The notes below the pieces were generated by a model. It did not search any database. It worked only from the letters and a program-made list of their open reading frames with translations, and was not told where the DNA came from. Made by a program: the position numbers and the translations under genes. A stretch of DNA of 64,000 bases from Prunella strophiata (taxonomy: Eukaryota; Chordata; Aves; Passeriformes; Prunellidae), in contig JAZBQD010000027.1 of assembly GCA_036583965.1 (NCBI GenBank), positions 23,629,001 to 23,693,000 on the forward strand, written 5' to 3'. This document shows positions 37,301 to 50,700 of the stretch, in pieces; the stretch's first letter is position 1; the number at the start of each line of letters is the position of its first letter.

Positions 37301-38163
37301 CCCCACATAAAGTATGAAGCTTTAACAGAACTACAGATTCTAATTTAAGTTCTTAAGTTTTACTGCTACGTTAACAACTAATCAAACTTTGTAGTGAAAT
37401 CCCATGGAATTAAACTTTGAAAAAGTCAGATCTTTTATGGCAAAAAAACCCCAAAACATTAATGTTTTAAAGACAACATTTCAAATTGCCTTTGAATACT
37501 TCAAAACCATATATACTTCAATCTACGAAGAACTGCATTCTGCTTCTTTAAGTTCTCTACTCTCTTAATTCTGTATAAGCATTAACCTTAAGACTATAAG
37601 GAATGTCTTCTAGTTAATTAAGCAGAGAGACCACATCACATTGAGCCATGGTTCTAAGAAAACAGGCTTGTGCTACAGCTCTGACAGCATAGTTCTCATA
37701 CTTCAGAAAATAAGCACCTCTGTGTCAACCGGGATGCCAGGAGAACACTTCCCAAATCACGCATGGAGTGGTGGACGACAGCAGCACAGCAGATATCCCA
37801 CTGTACGAACCACACACCAGCCCACGCATTGCTACTGCAGAATTTGCAAGAGCCTGTCTGCTTTAAAAAATGCACTGACTGGGGGGCAAAGGCAGCTTAG
37901 CTGACGTAGCACAGAATTAGGAGATGGAAGCACCTAAAGCGGATACCCGAAGAGCTGTCAGTCTCCACAAAGACGATAAACACGCGTGACGGGGAGGACG
38001 CGTAACGCCACAGATCCGCCCGGGAGGCCACGCGGGCCCCTCACGCCCCGCTGCTCTCCGGAGCTGCCCCCCGGCCTCTCCGCATTCCCCACACGTTCCC
38101 GGGGCCCGCCGGGGCCGGCCCAGGGACCCCGCTCCCGCCGCAGCCCGGGAAGCGCCACTTGCC
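34307..38163 (-). other. Probable RO60 5' UTR intron
   Basis: Just upstream of the ATG the minus strand reads TTGTTCTTGCAG|CAG|AGTG, a good acceptor with a tandem NAGNAG choice (exon start at 34310 or 34307). The CpG island lies 3.7 kb further up, so a noncoding first exon is likely. A possible GC-type donor AG|GCAAGT is at 38163/38162. The interval is AT-rich and has no other feature I can support. Confidence 0.45.
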
Positions 38164-38603
38164 TGCGAGGCCGCGGCCGGGCGGGGCCGGGCGGTGCCGC
38201 AGCCGCGGGGCGATGTGCCGGGGAGGCGCCGGGGACAGCGGGCGGCGGCCGGGCCGCTGCGGGCGCGCGGGGGGCGGGCAGGGCCGTCCCGCTCCGGCCG
38301 CCGCAGATCCGCGTCTCCCGCTCCAGCCCCGCCCGCCGCGCCCCGACAGCATCGCCGGGACCCGGATGGGGCCGCGCCCCCCGCGCGGTGCCCGGATGGA
38401 GCCACGGTCGGGGCCAGCCCCGCTCCCCGCCGCGCCGCCCGAGGGCCCCGCGGCCGCCGGCCGCCCCCGAGCCGGCCCGGAGCGCATCCTCGAGGCGCGG
38501 CGCGGCCCTGCCGCGGCCGGGGCGGTGCCGCCGGGCGCCCGCCGCTGCCCCGGATCCAGTCCCGCGCGGCGCTTCCTGCGGCCGCCCCGCCTCTCCATGG
38601 CGG

Positions 38604-38614
38604 TGCGCAGGCGC
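38604..38614 (+). promoter_or_regulatory. NRF1-type site in the RO60/UCHL5 promoter
   Basis: TGCGCAGGCGC, 64 bp upstream of the UCHL5 ATG, fits the NRF1 core GCGCANGCGC. Such sites are common in bidirectional housekeeping promoters. Confidence 0.5.
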
Positions 38615-38677
38615 GGGTCCTGCCGGGAAGGGAGCGGCGCGGCTCGGCCTCGCAGCCTGAGCGGCGGCAGCGCCGCC

Positions 38678-38759
38678 ATGTCCGGGGGCAGCAGCGCCGG
38701 CGAGTGGTGCCTCATGGAGAGCGACCCGGGCGTCTTCACCGAGCTCATCAAGGGCTTCG
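38678..38759 (+). CDS. UCHL5: UCHL5 coding exon 1
   Basis: ATG in a GCCGCCATG context. [20 protein letters not shown] to IKGF plus one base, donor GTGAGG. Confidence 0.96.
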
Positions 38760-41700
38760 GTGAGGGCCGAGCGGGGCCGGGCAGGGGGGGTGGGGGCTCC
38801 GCGGGGCTGTTCCCGCACCGCTGAGTGCGAGCCCGCCGTCCTGCCGGGCGGGAAGGGGACGCGGGGGCTCGGTTGCTGCGGGGCCGGGAGGGCGCTGGGA
38901 CGCGCTGCCGGCGGCGAGCGCGGCTTCCCTGAGCTCCGCGGCGCCGGCCCGGCCCGGGCTGGCCGGCGGCGGGCAGCGGGGAGTCCGGCCCAGCGCGGCC
39001 TGTGCGGCCCGGCCCGGCCCGGCCCTCCCCCGGCACCTGTTGCTGTGCTGCGGGACGGCCCGGCAGGAACGTGCCGCGTAGAGTTACAGCGTCCTTTAGG
39101 TTGGAAAAGGCTTCTCAGATCATCGAGTCCAACCTATGACCCAACACCACCTTGTCAGCCGGACCGTGACACTGAGTGCCGTGTCCAGTCTTGCTTTAAA
39201 CACCTCCAGGGACGGTGACTCCATCGCTTCCCCGGGCAGCCCATTCTAACGTCTCATCAGCCCTTTGGAAAAATTCCTCCGAATGTCCAGTGTGAACTTC
39301 CCTGGGAAGGTGTTCGGGTTACAGAGCCCCAGGAGTGAGGACGTTTGGGGAAAGTGCTGTTCCTAGGCTGAGCTGTGGCTGGGTAGCCTGCAAGCAGCTG
39401 TCTAGCCTTCTAGAATGTTAAATTTTGTGTTGAATTACATTTAAAAATCTTTGGTGAAACTGTGAATATATGGTTATTACAGCAGGTTTTCAGCCAAAGA
39501 ACCAAAATTATTTTGCTCCATGTTTCATTGATTCATAGTTTGTCAATGTCTTTTTCTCAGAAACAAAGTCCAGACATGCTTCTTTTACGTTTTTATTTAG
39601 CTAATAAATGAAACTTCCACACACTAAATAATTGAACCTTTTGGGTTCTGTATTATGCAAATGTCTTGCTTGAGTGTACAGCATTTTTGGTTTACTACCA
39701 TAGGTCTTTGTCTGGAGATAGATGTTTAAAGTTGTGCTTTGGGCTTGCTGGTAATGCCTTTATAAACAGTGTTGTTTTCACTTAAACAAAGGACATGAGG
39801 TGACCAGAGATATTCAGTCTCCTCTGCTTCTTTTTTAAGTGCAACTCTGTTGTAAAGACAGCATCACTGTACAGGTTCAGAAATTCCTGAAATAATTTCT
39901 CTCTGCCTGTCTTGTTTAGGTTTTTTTAATCAAGGCCTGTTAAAGCCCACAGATAGACTTTTCTATAGCCTGGATATGCTGGTTATAGATATTACATAAT
40001 GTCTTTATGCTTTCTTTCATAAGTCTGTCTTTACTGGCTGCATCCCTTTTTAAATGAGTTAGTTGAAGAAACCTGTATTTTTTCCTTATTTCAGGTTGTA
40101 GAGGAGCACAAGTTGAAGAAATATGGAGTTTGGAGCCAGAGAACTTTGAAAAATTGAAGTAAGACACAAGCTTTTTATTCACATTTGTCTGAAGTCCCAG
40201 AAACAATGTGTACTAAACTCAGGTGTATTTTTGGTGGAACTTTTGTTTGGGGCATTTTGTGTTTGTTTTTTTTCTTTCAGCTTCTACAGAAGTTCAGTAG
40301 GATTTTGATTTAATGGAATACCTGGCAGTTAAATTGCTTTTCATTAATGCTTTGGTACTTAATCGGGTTTTGAAAGAAGTGCTGATATTAGCTAGAATGT
40401 GGAAGTAGATTTCTAATGATTTTTCCATTAGCTGGCCTTACGGCTCTTAACAAATTCTTGGGCGAATTTCTGTTCCTTGCTTTATCTCTGTCGCCCTGAT
40501 TTTTCAAGTTTCTCTAAAGCCTTCTAATGTTTACATTCTTGTGCAGAACTTTCTCACACACTTTCTGTAAATAACTTATTGTTTTGCATTCCTCTATGGA
40601 GGAAGAGCAACTTGATGGACTGTTGAGTTGTCGAGTGGCATTGAGGAAGTGGCACTGTCACCCTCCAATGACACTGGGATTTCAGAAAACTATAAATGGA
40701 GTCAGATTTCAATAAAACCCTCTCTTTTTGCTCTCTCACACCTTGCAAAGAGCTGCTGTCTGCGTTGTGTCGCTTGTGCGCCACAGTGACAATCTCCCTC
40801 CCTCCTCACATCCCGTGATGTTGCCTCTGTTGTCTTAAATTATTTTCTGGCATTAGATACCTTTGTAACTCATTTTTCCTGCAGAACCACTTCCATATGG
40901 ATGTGAAGGCAAATAGGCTTTTTATAACTGATGATGACTGGTGTCATGTGGAACAATTTTGCCCATGTTAAGCAACATTAATTCTTTTAAGGTTTTGTCC
41001 ATGATGTCCATGTGTAAACATGCTGTTATCCATGTTTACATACAGGATTTTAAGAGGAAAATATCATTTAACCTGGACCATACTCTTGTATCTTGTGCAA
41101 ATATCCCATACTTGTAGGATTAATCTTTCAAAAGATGCAGGAATTTGTACAGAGGATGTACTTTTAGAATTCTTGACCAAAGATATTTGACAAGCAACAC
41201 CTGACTGGCAGAAATGTTGACTATGAATTGGTTTATTTGCTGTCTGCACCATCAGAGCATTTACCTGTTTGTTCATTAAGTGACAGCTTTAAATATCCTG
41301 GGAGATGTGTGTCTTTCTAGTCCTGATAGATGGCCAGCTTCCATCCTCCCTTCCCATTTACACCTGCAATATTTTACACAATGTGTAAACACTGGGAGTG
41401 AAAGAGTATAGCAGCATCTTTGTCTGTAGGCACACAGAGTGTGGTGATTGGGAGTGGGGCTGGAGCCTCATCCCCAGTGGGTGCAGCTGTGAGCAGCAGT
41501 GACAGCAATGAGCCATGGAGTGCCCAGGGGCACTGAGCAACCACCACAGGAGCAGAGGGCACACAGGGGCACTGCATGGACAGGAGGGGGATAAAAGGCT
41601 GGGACAAAGAACAAGAAGGGCAGAGCTTGCAGCCTTCTAGAGTGGTGTCACTGTGTATGGGTTGAAGCTTTCTGTAATTGTGTGACCATACTCTGTGTAC

Positions 41701-44700
41701 CATGGCTGTCTCAACTGTGGCATGTGCTGTGACACAGGTCCACTGAGAGAATTTGAAAAAAATGCATCTCAGATTTCTGGTCAGAGCTTAGGAAAAGTTT
41801 CTTGTGCAGTACAGGTGTATATTTGTCTTTTGTAGAGAAACCTTTTGTGGCCTCTTTGTGGTGATGACCTTAGATTTAAGTTGATGAATAAGTTTTTGTC
41901 TTACTGAAACTGAAGATTTTGTAAGACCTATTTTCTTTACTGATAAATTTTTGTGTTCTGGGAATACTAAATGTGCAACACGTAGTAAAAGCTGTTTACT
42001 ATTCAAGACATGCAGTCTGTAAGGCAAGACACATTTTTACCAGAAGAGAAAACTGGGTTTCTCTTACTTGTTGGTGAGCTAACTCAAAGCATGAAGTTTT
42101 GGGATAGCTCCTCTTTGGGTGTTTCATCTGTGTCTAGAAGGATTACCAAAACTTGAGTTCCTGCTCTTGTATATGACTGACAAATGCTTTGATAGCTGTT
42201 TATCACTAACCAATTCAAATGAGAGTTCTGCAACTATAAAAGCTGCAGTAACCAGGAAAACTGGTCCTGACTTATGAAAACTACTGGCTAAATGTTAATT
42301 CAGATTGGGATTGCTTAGTACTTACAGAAAGAAGCCTGAATTGTCTTCTGCTTAATTAGAAGAGCACTTCTGAAAATTTCAGTGCCAGTTCCTGATGTTT
42401 AGAAAGAATTAACAGAATTACTGTACCAGCATACAGCTAAGCTACAGTACAGATAATTGTAATATTTTTCATCACTACTGGTGACCTTTTTCCTATAAAT
42501 TTTGTTTTTCAGGCCAGTACATGGACTGATTTTTCTCTTCAAGTGGCAGCCTGGAGAGGAGCCAGCAGGTTCTGTTGTCCAGGATTCCAGACTGGATACA
42601 ATATTTTTTGCTAAGCAGGTATGAGAAATTCAGTAATTGTTTTAGATATATCATTACACATAGCTTTTAATACCAAAAAAAAAAAAGCTCTTTTTTTGTT
42701 AATATGTACACAAAAATTAATGTTTTGCAAGGTAAAATAGCTTCAACAAATTCTGAGTAGGAGTTGTGTATTGACAAAGCAAATCAGTTCAGTCTGTCAA
42801 GTCAGACAAGAATTGCAGCTATGGAAGAGTAAAGCTCTTATTTATTTGTCAGCCCTCACCCATAAAGTAACTCAGTCTTCTGTGCAGTAGAAGTGACTTG
42901 ATAAATGTTCTCAGCAGGATGAGCAAATTACTTCTTTTGAAACCACTTTCAACAACTTGTTGGAAGAAATTTATTTTGGTCCTGTTTTTTTTTTTTTATT
43001 ATTTTTCTCAAATGCTCTGAAGCTGGGGCAGTATATGTAGGATAATGCTTCCCTTTAACGGTTTGCAGACCATTTTGGCATGCAAGTTTTAAGTATTCAA
43101 ATCAGGAAGGTGAATTTAAGTTAGAAATAACTGGAAAATTGGTTTAGCTGATGTAATCCATTGTGTTTTATTAAATACAGAGTAGTACTGAAATTTTGTC
43201 TTAGTTAACAGACTGCTGTGTGTATTGCTTGCAAGCAAGAAAATCAAGAGAAAGTGATCAGAATGAAAGTAAGAGTATTTAATATGGGTGTTAATTACAA
43301 ATCATGGATATCAAAGGGCAAATTATTAGGATTTCTGTGAAGACCTATATAGTCTAGTTGTTGGGGTGTTTAGGGTGGGGGTTTTGCGGGGCTTTTTTTT
43401 TTTTTTTTTTTTTTTTTTGGTTGGATTTTTTTCTTATTTCCCACCACAAATGCACAAGTGCTTTGAGTGTAAATTTCAGGATATGAAAAAATCTCCACAC
43501 ACTTCCAGGTAAAAGTACAGAAATATGGAAAGCAATGCAAATTGACCACTCTGTACCTGCACTTCTGTTTTGTTCCTTTTCTAATCATGCTGTTGTGGAG
43601 CTTTCTCAATGCTGCTTCTCTTCATTCTTCCCCTGCTGTTGCTCTTGAGTCCTGCCAAGCACTGCCCACTGTTTTTATGATGCAGTGATCAGCAGCATTT
43701 TGCTAATTGTCTTTATAGTTTGTTAGCTCTCATAGACACTGGTTTAGGCTGTGATTTCTACCTAACCAAACATACTGTTAGTAGTCTTGGGCTGTAGCTA
43801 GAGAACAGCCATGAGGCAAAGAACTCAGAGAAAATCCTTGATGTAACTTTCAAAAGGTGGTTAGATGGTGGGAGAAAATTACTCTGGAATCTAGAGAGAG
43901 ATTTTTTTGGAGGACATTGTTTTTTTATTTTAAAGTGAAGGTGAATTTTCCCTCACTCAAGGGATTTCATCTTGTTTCCTGTGAGTAGCTGAGGTTGTCT
44001 TAGAATTGCTATTCTTGTGAATGCAGAAAAGTTTCAAAGCGTTTGTCTGCTTGCTTCACTGCTTTTGCCTTTTCCACCCCCTTCGCTTTTTTGAAGCTTG
44101 ACATTGTGTTTAAAGGCAATAGCTAAGAGGAGCTTTCTTGAGCTTTGAGATTGCAGAATGTACATTACAAAATTTGGGTAATGTTAGATTTGATAACAAG
44201 CCCCACAAATTTAAAGGCTGACAGTGAAAAATCTCCTTTATTTTATAGTTTTCTTTGAAACACTCATATTTTAATGTGTTCTTAAGCTGAAACCTCCTTT
44301 TTACTTGTCCCTTTCCTTTACCTGCTGCCTTTAAAGAGAGTGTGCTGGAGTGACTCTTAATTTTAGCATGGAAAGCAATTTCTAGAAATGTTGACTCTTA
44401 CAATAGTACTGCCTGGTTATGCCACTTGATGGCGTGGAATAGATGTTTTAAAAGTCATTTGCAAAAAGTTTAGAATTAGTATCTTTAATTTTTTAGTGTT
44501 ATCTGTCAGTCAAGTGCAGTGGCTTTGCAAAATTAAAACATTCCTTGAAGACATATATATGGTTGTCTTTCATTTCAGTTCAGTTTTGCCTAGACTGAGC
44601 TATTGTGACTGAACACCTAGAAATAGGTACAGAGAAATTAGTATTAAAAGTCAACAGAAAGAAATTGCTTTGGATATTTTAGGGGAATCTCTTTAATACC

Positions 44701-47700
44701 AGTTTAGCTCTGGTGACTTTCACACTGAAGAAAGTTAGCTTGGGTTAGAAAGCCAACTTGACAACAATGTTTTGAGGACTTGGTGTTTTCTTGAGCAAGT
44801 GTCTGATCTTATGATTTGCTGCTGATGAGAGCAGGGTACAGGGAACTTCTGTGAGCCAGTGAAGCTCATCCCCCAGCAGTTTTCTGTGCATATTATCTGG
44901 GCTGGTCTCTGCTGTACGATGAGATGTGTCTGTTCAGCAAGTCTGTACAGGACAGAACTGGTAACAGGTAAGCGAGAGAACAGGGGGTTCTTAATGGTAG
45001 TGCTGAAGTTACTGCACTTCTCAAAACCACAGTCTGAGTCTTTCTGAGTCACCCAGGAGCACAAAGCAAGATGAGCATTAGTACTGAATATTTGTATTGT
45101 GAAAGAGCAAATCCTCCCAGCCATCATGCAACTGGGTTCATGTGTATTTCTTATTTCCTCTGTATGTTTAAGCCAGATTTTATCCTCACTTTGAGGGTCT
45201 TTCCAGAAAACCTTTTCTTCATTACAAAAGTGATGATGTAAAATTACACTGGGTTCATTTGTAGGCTGGAATCCCAGAACAAATAGCTTGGTTAGGGCAA
45301 TTTTTATGACATTTAAAGTTATTGATCTATTGATCTGTATCTTCAGAACTGTCATGACATTGGAGCCTGAAAAATCTCAACAAGTCTTTGTCTCTCCTTT
45401 CTCACACATTTTCTTCTTTTAAATGTTCCCATCTAAAGACATTTGGTACAATTGTTTTTACTGCAGACATATTTTCAAGTGTCTTCCTGAATCCTGTGTG
45501 AGCAAGACACTGCTACTGTTAATATATAACAAGAGTTGAGTAGAGGAGATAAACTTTGTTTCTGTTTAACTTTATTTAATGTGTTCAATCTTAAGAATTG
45601 TTTCATTGTGCAGAACTTTATTTAGAGGAAAAAGGCTACAGCTCTCAAACTGTCTAGTAAAACATCTTTAAAATTGCACTAGGAAACACAGTTTTGGTAA
45701 GAAGCTTGTGCATGCTCCCATTTTCCTCATTTCCACTTTCATAGTGATCATGTAGTTGAATTCCAAATGGCAACTAGATCTTGTTCCAAGTTAAATCACT
45801 ACTATGTTGGGGGGTTGAATTTTGAAATCTGTCTTGTATGCATGCATATTAAAGGGGTGTTTTTTTAATGGTCACTTTTACGTGCACTGATGTTAAATTT
45901 GGCCTCCCTGTTATGCCTAGGTATGGTTTGGTCCTCTAGTTGAGGCCACAGAACTCTGGATGATCTTACATACCCTTTGAGCTAGGATACATAGGCACCA
46001 TGAGGTGAGTTAAGGATACAGTTTCAGCCTTAACTCAGAATTTCCTGATTGCTGTGTTGCTTCAGTGGGCCCTTGCTGTTGTTTTCACACACAGTGGATA
46101 CATGATTACACCTGCTCAATGTGTTCAGCTCCCTGCCACACTCTGGAGGAGCTGCATTCTCTGCTGAGCACTGCAGAAGTTTCCCTGGACAAAAAAGAAT
46201 GCCATTGTTGCAGATCTGAAACTACTGCTTTTGAGTTTAATAAATTCTTCAGCTTTTGGCATGGAACTGTTGGTATCCTGCCTTTCCTAGGTGCCATGTA
46301 TTTATTTTATTTTGCATTGTCATGACAGAATATTAACTTCGTTAACTGGGAATACCTTCTGAAGGAGTGTCTTATAAATGATGCTGTTAATAACAAACCA
46401 TTGGTCTCCGGTTATGTTTATGGCACTAATGGAAGTATATGTATTTTTTTTACATTTCCAGTACTTAATTGCTTTCAAACTCAAATGACCTTTTCAGATT
46501 TGGTAACATTAGATAGACCAGATATCTGTGTTAAAGCTAAGTTTGGGATAACAGGTACTTACAAGGAGTACAACTTAAAGACATGAAACAAATCAGAAAG
46601 AGATTTTCAGTAACTGAATATAGCTGTAGAAAGATTGTATCTTCACTCCAACAAAATTTAAATGGAAAAAAATTGTATTGGGTTTCTAAAAAAGAATGAA
46701 TTGTGGAACTTTGTGCTAATGCTGAATTTTTCATGTTGAGCTCTGTAAAACCAACTGTTCTGTAATGCTGGGATGTTTAGTAAGTGAAGCCCAGGGATTT
46801 GCTGGTTATACTACCAATTGCAGCACAGGCTTGTCCACAGCTTTTTTGAAAAGCAAAATACATAATCCATCAGGTAGAAGATATGAGTCAAGAATTTAAA
46901 GTGCTTCTGTCAAAAGTTAGGTCAGATCTGATCCCTAGAGAAATGTGCATGCTTAGGAAGTAATGCATGTTACTTAGAGAGGAGCCTAATCAAGTGGTTC
47001 CTTGTTTTAAGCTGAGCTTCACTTGGGGATAGGTCAATCTTCTCTTGATACATTTTTGTGTATGTATGTTACAGTTTTCTTTCAAGTATTGTAAAATACA
47101 CCTTGAACTTTTGCCTACAAAATCTTTTAACTATGGGTGTCTGCTTTAAGTTGGAGTCTTGCATATTGATCAATCTAATACCTCACCAAGACTTCCTGAA
47201 CAGAAATATCCAGGCAAATGTTAGGATTTCTGGACAAACACAGAAAATCCTCTTAATCCTCAAGTCCAGTTAAAAATCTTTTGGGAACAGGCTGTGTTTA
47301 TTATCATGCTACCTAAATGCAAAGAATGTTTTCTGCTAATGCTGAGGCACCCGAAGTAAGAGATACCTATCTCTCATTTCCAGTGTATCCTGAAGGATTC
47401 TCTAGGTTGTGTGTGGAGCAGTGCTGGACAGGCTGTGTGCACAAATGGCACTGTGTTTGTGTGACAAATAAATCCCACACTTGCCTGCATTTGGTCCTGC
47501 AATCACATCATCACTCTGCACTCCTCCTGTGAGCCACCACTAGCTGGAGATTCCTTTGTTCCATCTTGGTAGTTCTCCTGTGCCATCTACATCCAGGAAC
47601 ACACTGGATTTTTATGCATATCACCTGCATTTCCTTCTATTCCTCTGCTACAGGACTGTTGTTGCTGCCTTTTCCTTAACTCCTGCCTCTCACTTGACTG

Positions 47701-50700
47701 AAGTTCTAGAATGTATTTCTATAATGTATTTTCATTTCAACAGCTGGAGGCCATTGCCCTCAGATCCACATCTTTTGCATATTGTTTTCTAGCAGTCAGA
47801 CTTTGTTTAGCTTGGTCCCTATATACTTCATCAGACTTGTCTCATACTGTAGTTGGAATACAAAATATGCCTGAAGGCAAATATTTGACGAGCCCATTAA
47901 TTTTTTGCAAAGTCTAATTTTTCCTCTGATTTTATTTTCTGTTTCAAGCTTCTGTATCCTGCTGTTCTGCAGTTTCAGTGTTGATCTTGCCTCTAGGCAC
48001 AAAATCTCAGTAAATTTCCCTTCTTTGTTTTGAAGCCATTATTGAGTTGTCTGTAAAGAGAGCGAATCATTGTTCTATCTTGATTTTTGAGCAAAATTAG
48101 TTGCCATTCAGTCCTGTCCCTCCTATAATGGCCTGTATTAATTATCATTTACAAATACAGTTTGCTGTAGTGACCCTGCCTTCATTGTAACAGCACTGTT
48201 CTAACAGTGTGTCACAGCACAGGTGTCTGTGCCTTCTCTTGCTTCTCCATCAGCTTAATTACACTGCATCAGTTTCACCCACTCTGATCCACTTGAGATT
48301 CCCCTGCTTTCATCCTAGCACTACTTTACCTCTGTCTCTGCTAACATTCTGTAGTTGTATCTCAGAGTCTTTAGTTCTTTTTCCTGTGTTACAGTGTAAT
48401 TCAAAGTATGCCATTCTACTAGCCTGGGGATTTGAATTTTTCTGCTGCTGGTTCATTATTTCACTGCCCTTGATAGATTTTCCTTGTATGTCCTTTATTT
48501 TGCATCTGTGTGTATTCCACCCCTTAGTTTGTGTACCTGCAGTTGGTTTAAGTTTAGTTTTGGCTGCTGTAATCTGTTCTGTTATGTGTAGTTTACTCCC
48601 TTGATTACTGTTTAAGTCAACTAGATTATATTTTTCTTAAATTAAGAAGTGCTTTATTATTTATCATCTGCATATAGACATAATCTGAACTGAGAACACC
48701 CTGAAGTATAGAAAATATGATATGGCTTTTAGTATTAACATATTAGGTGTTCCTTTGCTAGGACTAGCCTTGATTTTAAAAGAGGTTGCTTGGGTTTTCT
48801 CTTTTTTTTTTTTTTTTTTTTTTCTCCTCCTTTCTTGTTGAAAGTGGTTTCACATTCACAGCCCTGAACTATTTTTCTTTTTTTTTATACAAAATTCACA
48901 TCCTCTCTGGAAGTTTTAAGGTTTAAGTAGCATTTTCAATTGCAAAATAGTCTCAAAAACTAATGATACATTACTCTTTCCTAACCTATAGCTCTCAGAA
49001 AAAATTGCTAATATAAGGTCTTGTATTATGGCTTTATACCATTTGATTACAGTGCATTTAGTTAAATCTCAGATTATATTTAATAATCTTTGCAGCTTCT
49101 TTCTTTAAATACAGTGTTTTAGTTTGGTTATTAGTAAACAACATGAAAGACGTGGCTTTAATATGAAGGGGATTGTTTATCTTTTCTAAAAGTGGAATAT
49201 TTAACACTGAAATGTAACAGTGTCAAACTAGTAAGCTTTAACTTGAAAAGGATAGTTATATTGGACAAGTATATTATTCAGCTAACCATCATTTAAACAA
49301 TATCTACATCTTGGAACACTTTTATTAGTTTATCCCTAGAATACTTGACATTTTTTGTCCAATAAAACCTTTTAATAAAAATTTTAAGTTCCATAATGTG
49401 TTTTATTGCTTCAAATTGCTTTTTGACCTTTTACTCCTAGTAGGAGACCTGATTATTTGAAGGACTTTTCTTGAAGAGTTGACTTTTTTTTTAAGGCCAT
49501 AGATAACAATTTGGGCAGCTTGCTTTGACTATTACTGTGGTTTTCCACAGGGATCCAAGCATTTTTGCCTTTCTTCTGTGCCTTTCATTAATCACTTTAG
49601 AGAGATGGTGAGGCAGTGGAATGACAGTTTCTGAGGACAGCTGTGAAATATGAGTTTTATCAGTGAATTGTATGTGACAGCCACTCCGAGCTGATTTTAT
49701 CATAGCAAGGGCTTCTCTGTAGCTACCCAGGCAGCAAATCCAGTCTGTGTTAGGATGCACCTCTAATGTGAATCAGCATAGACAGTGTGTGTGTGTGTGT
49801 AACAAAAGCAAGCACAGTTTGGAGTGAACTTTATCACCAGTGCTGACCGAATTCTCCATGCTTTTTTCTAGGTCATAAATAATGCCTGTGCAACTCAAGC
49901 CATAGTAAGTGTGCTGTTAAACTGTGCTCATCAAGACATTCATCTAGGAGAGACCTTGTCAGAATTTAAAGAATTTTCCCAAAGCTTTGATGCTGCAGTG
50001 AGTGACCACTTGTTTTCTGCATTTTGAGTGTTACCAGTGTTAGAGCTGTGGTGGTTTACAGGTGTTTTGTTACTTCCTTTCAGATGAAAGGTTTGGCACT
50101 GAGCAACTCAGAAGTGATTCGGCAAGTTCACAACAGTTTTGCCAGGTAACATATGTTTTAAATCTGGCCAAAATTTGAGCAAATCCTTTTTAATCTCAGG
50201 GGGTTTTAAATTTTCTTTGCAGACAACAGATGTTTGAGTTTGATGCAAAGTCTTCAGCAAAGGAAGAAGATGCCTTTCACTTTGTAAGCTATGTTCCTGT
50301 TAATGGGAGGCTATATGAGCTAGATGGCTTAAGGGAAGGACCAATTGATTTAGGTAACATTTTACGTTTTTGCTAAACATCTTTTATTTTAACAATGGCT
50401 TTTTGCAACAAATCAGTCAGATGTTATAGGCTCAAAGCAAATTATTTATTAAAATAAGGAATATCTTCAAAGTTTTCTGAACATGTATAGGCTTGTACTT
50501 CCTTGCAGTCATTTGTATTGGTTTAGTTTTGTTGGTCTGGAAATACAATTTTCTCCCTGCTTCCTCCATGTCTCTAATGCTCTCTCTTTTCATTTATTAA
50601 TCAAATTATCAGGTCCTGCAATCCCTTCCAAAACCTTGATAGTTTTGTTGCAAGAGAGAAATTTCAATAAAGAGAGAATGTATACAGCTGATTCTAGACA

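Larger units (their letters stand above)
37950..39070. promoter_or_regulatory. Bidirectional CpG-island promoter of RO60 and UCHL5
   Basis: One dense CpG island lies between the RO60 leader (minus) and the UCHL5 ATG at 38678 (plus). Many GC boxes, no TATA box. The two genes are also head-to-head in human. Open frames of 150-330 codons here come from GC composition. Confidence 0.75.

Noticed and set aside
37917..39218. Open frames up to 331 codons in the RO60/UCHL5 island
   Set aside because: GC-rich composition. Only UCHL5 exon 1 is supported.
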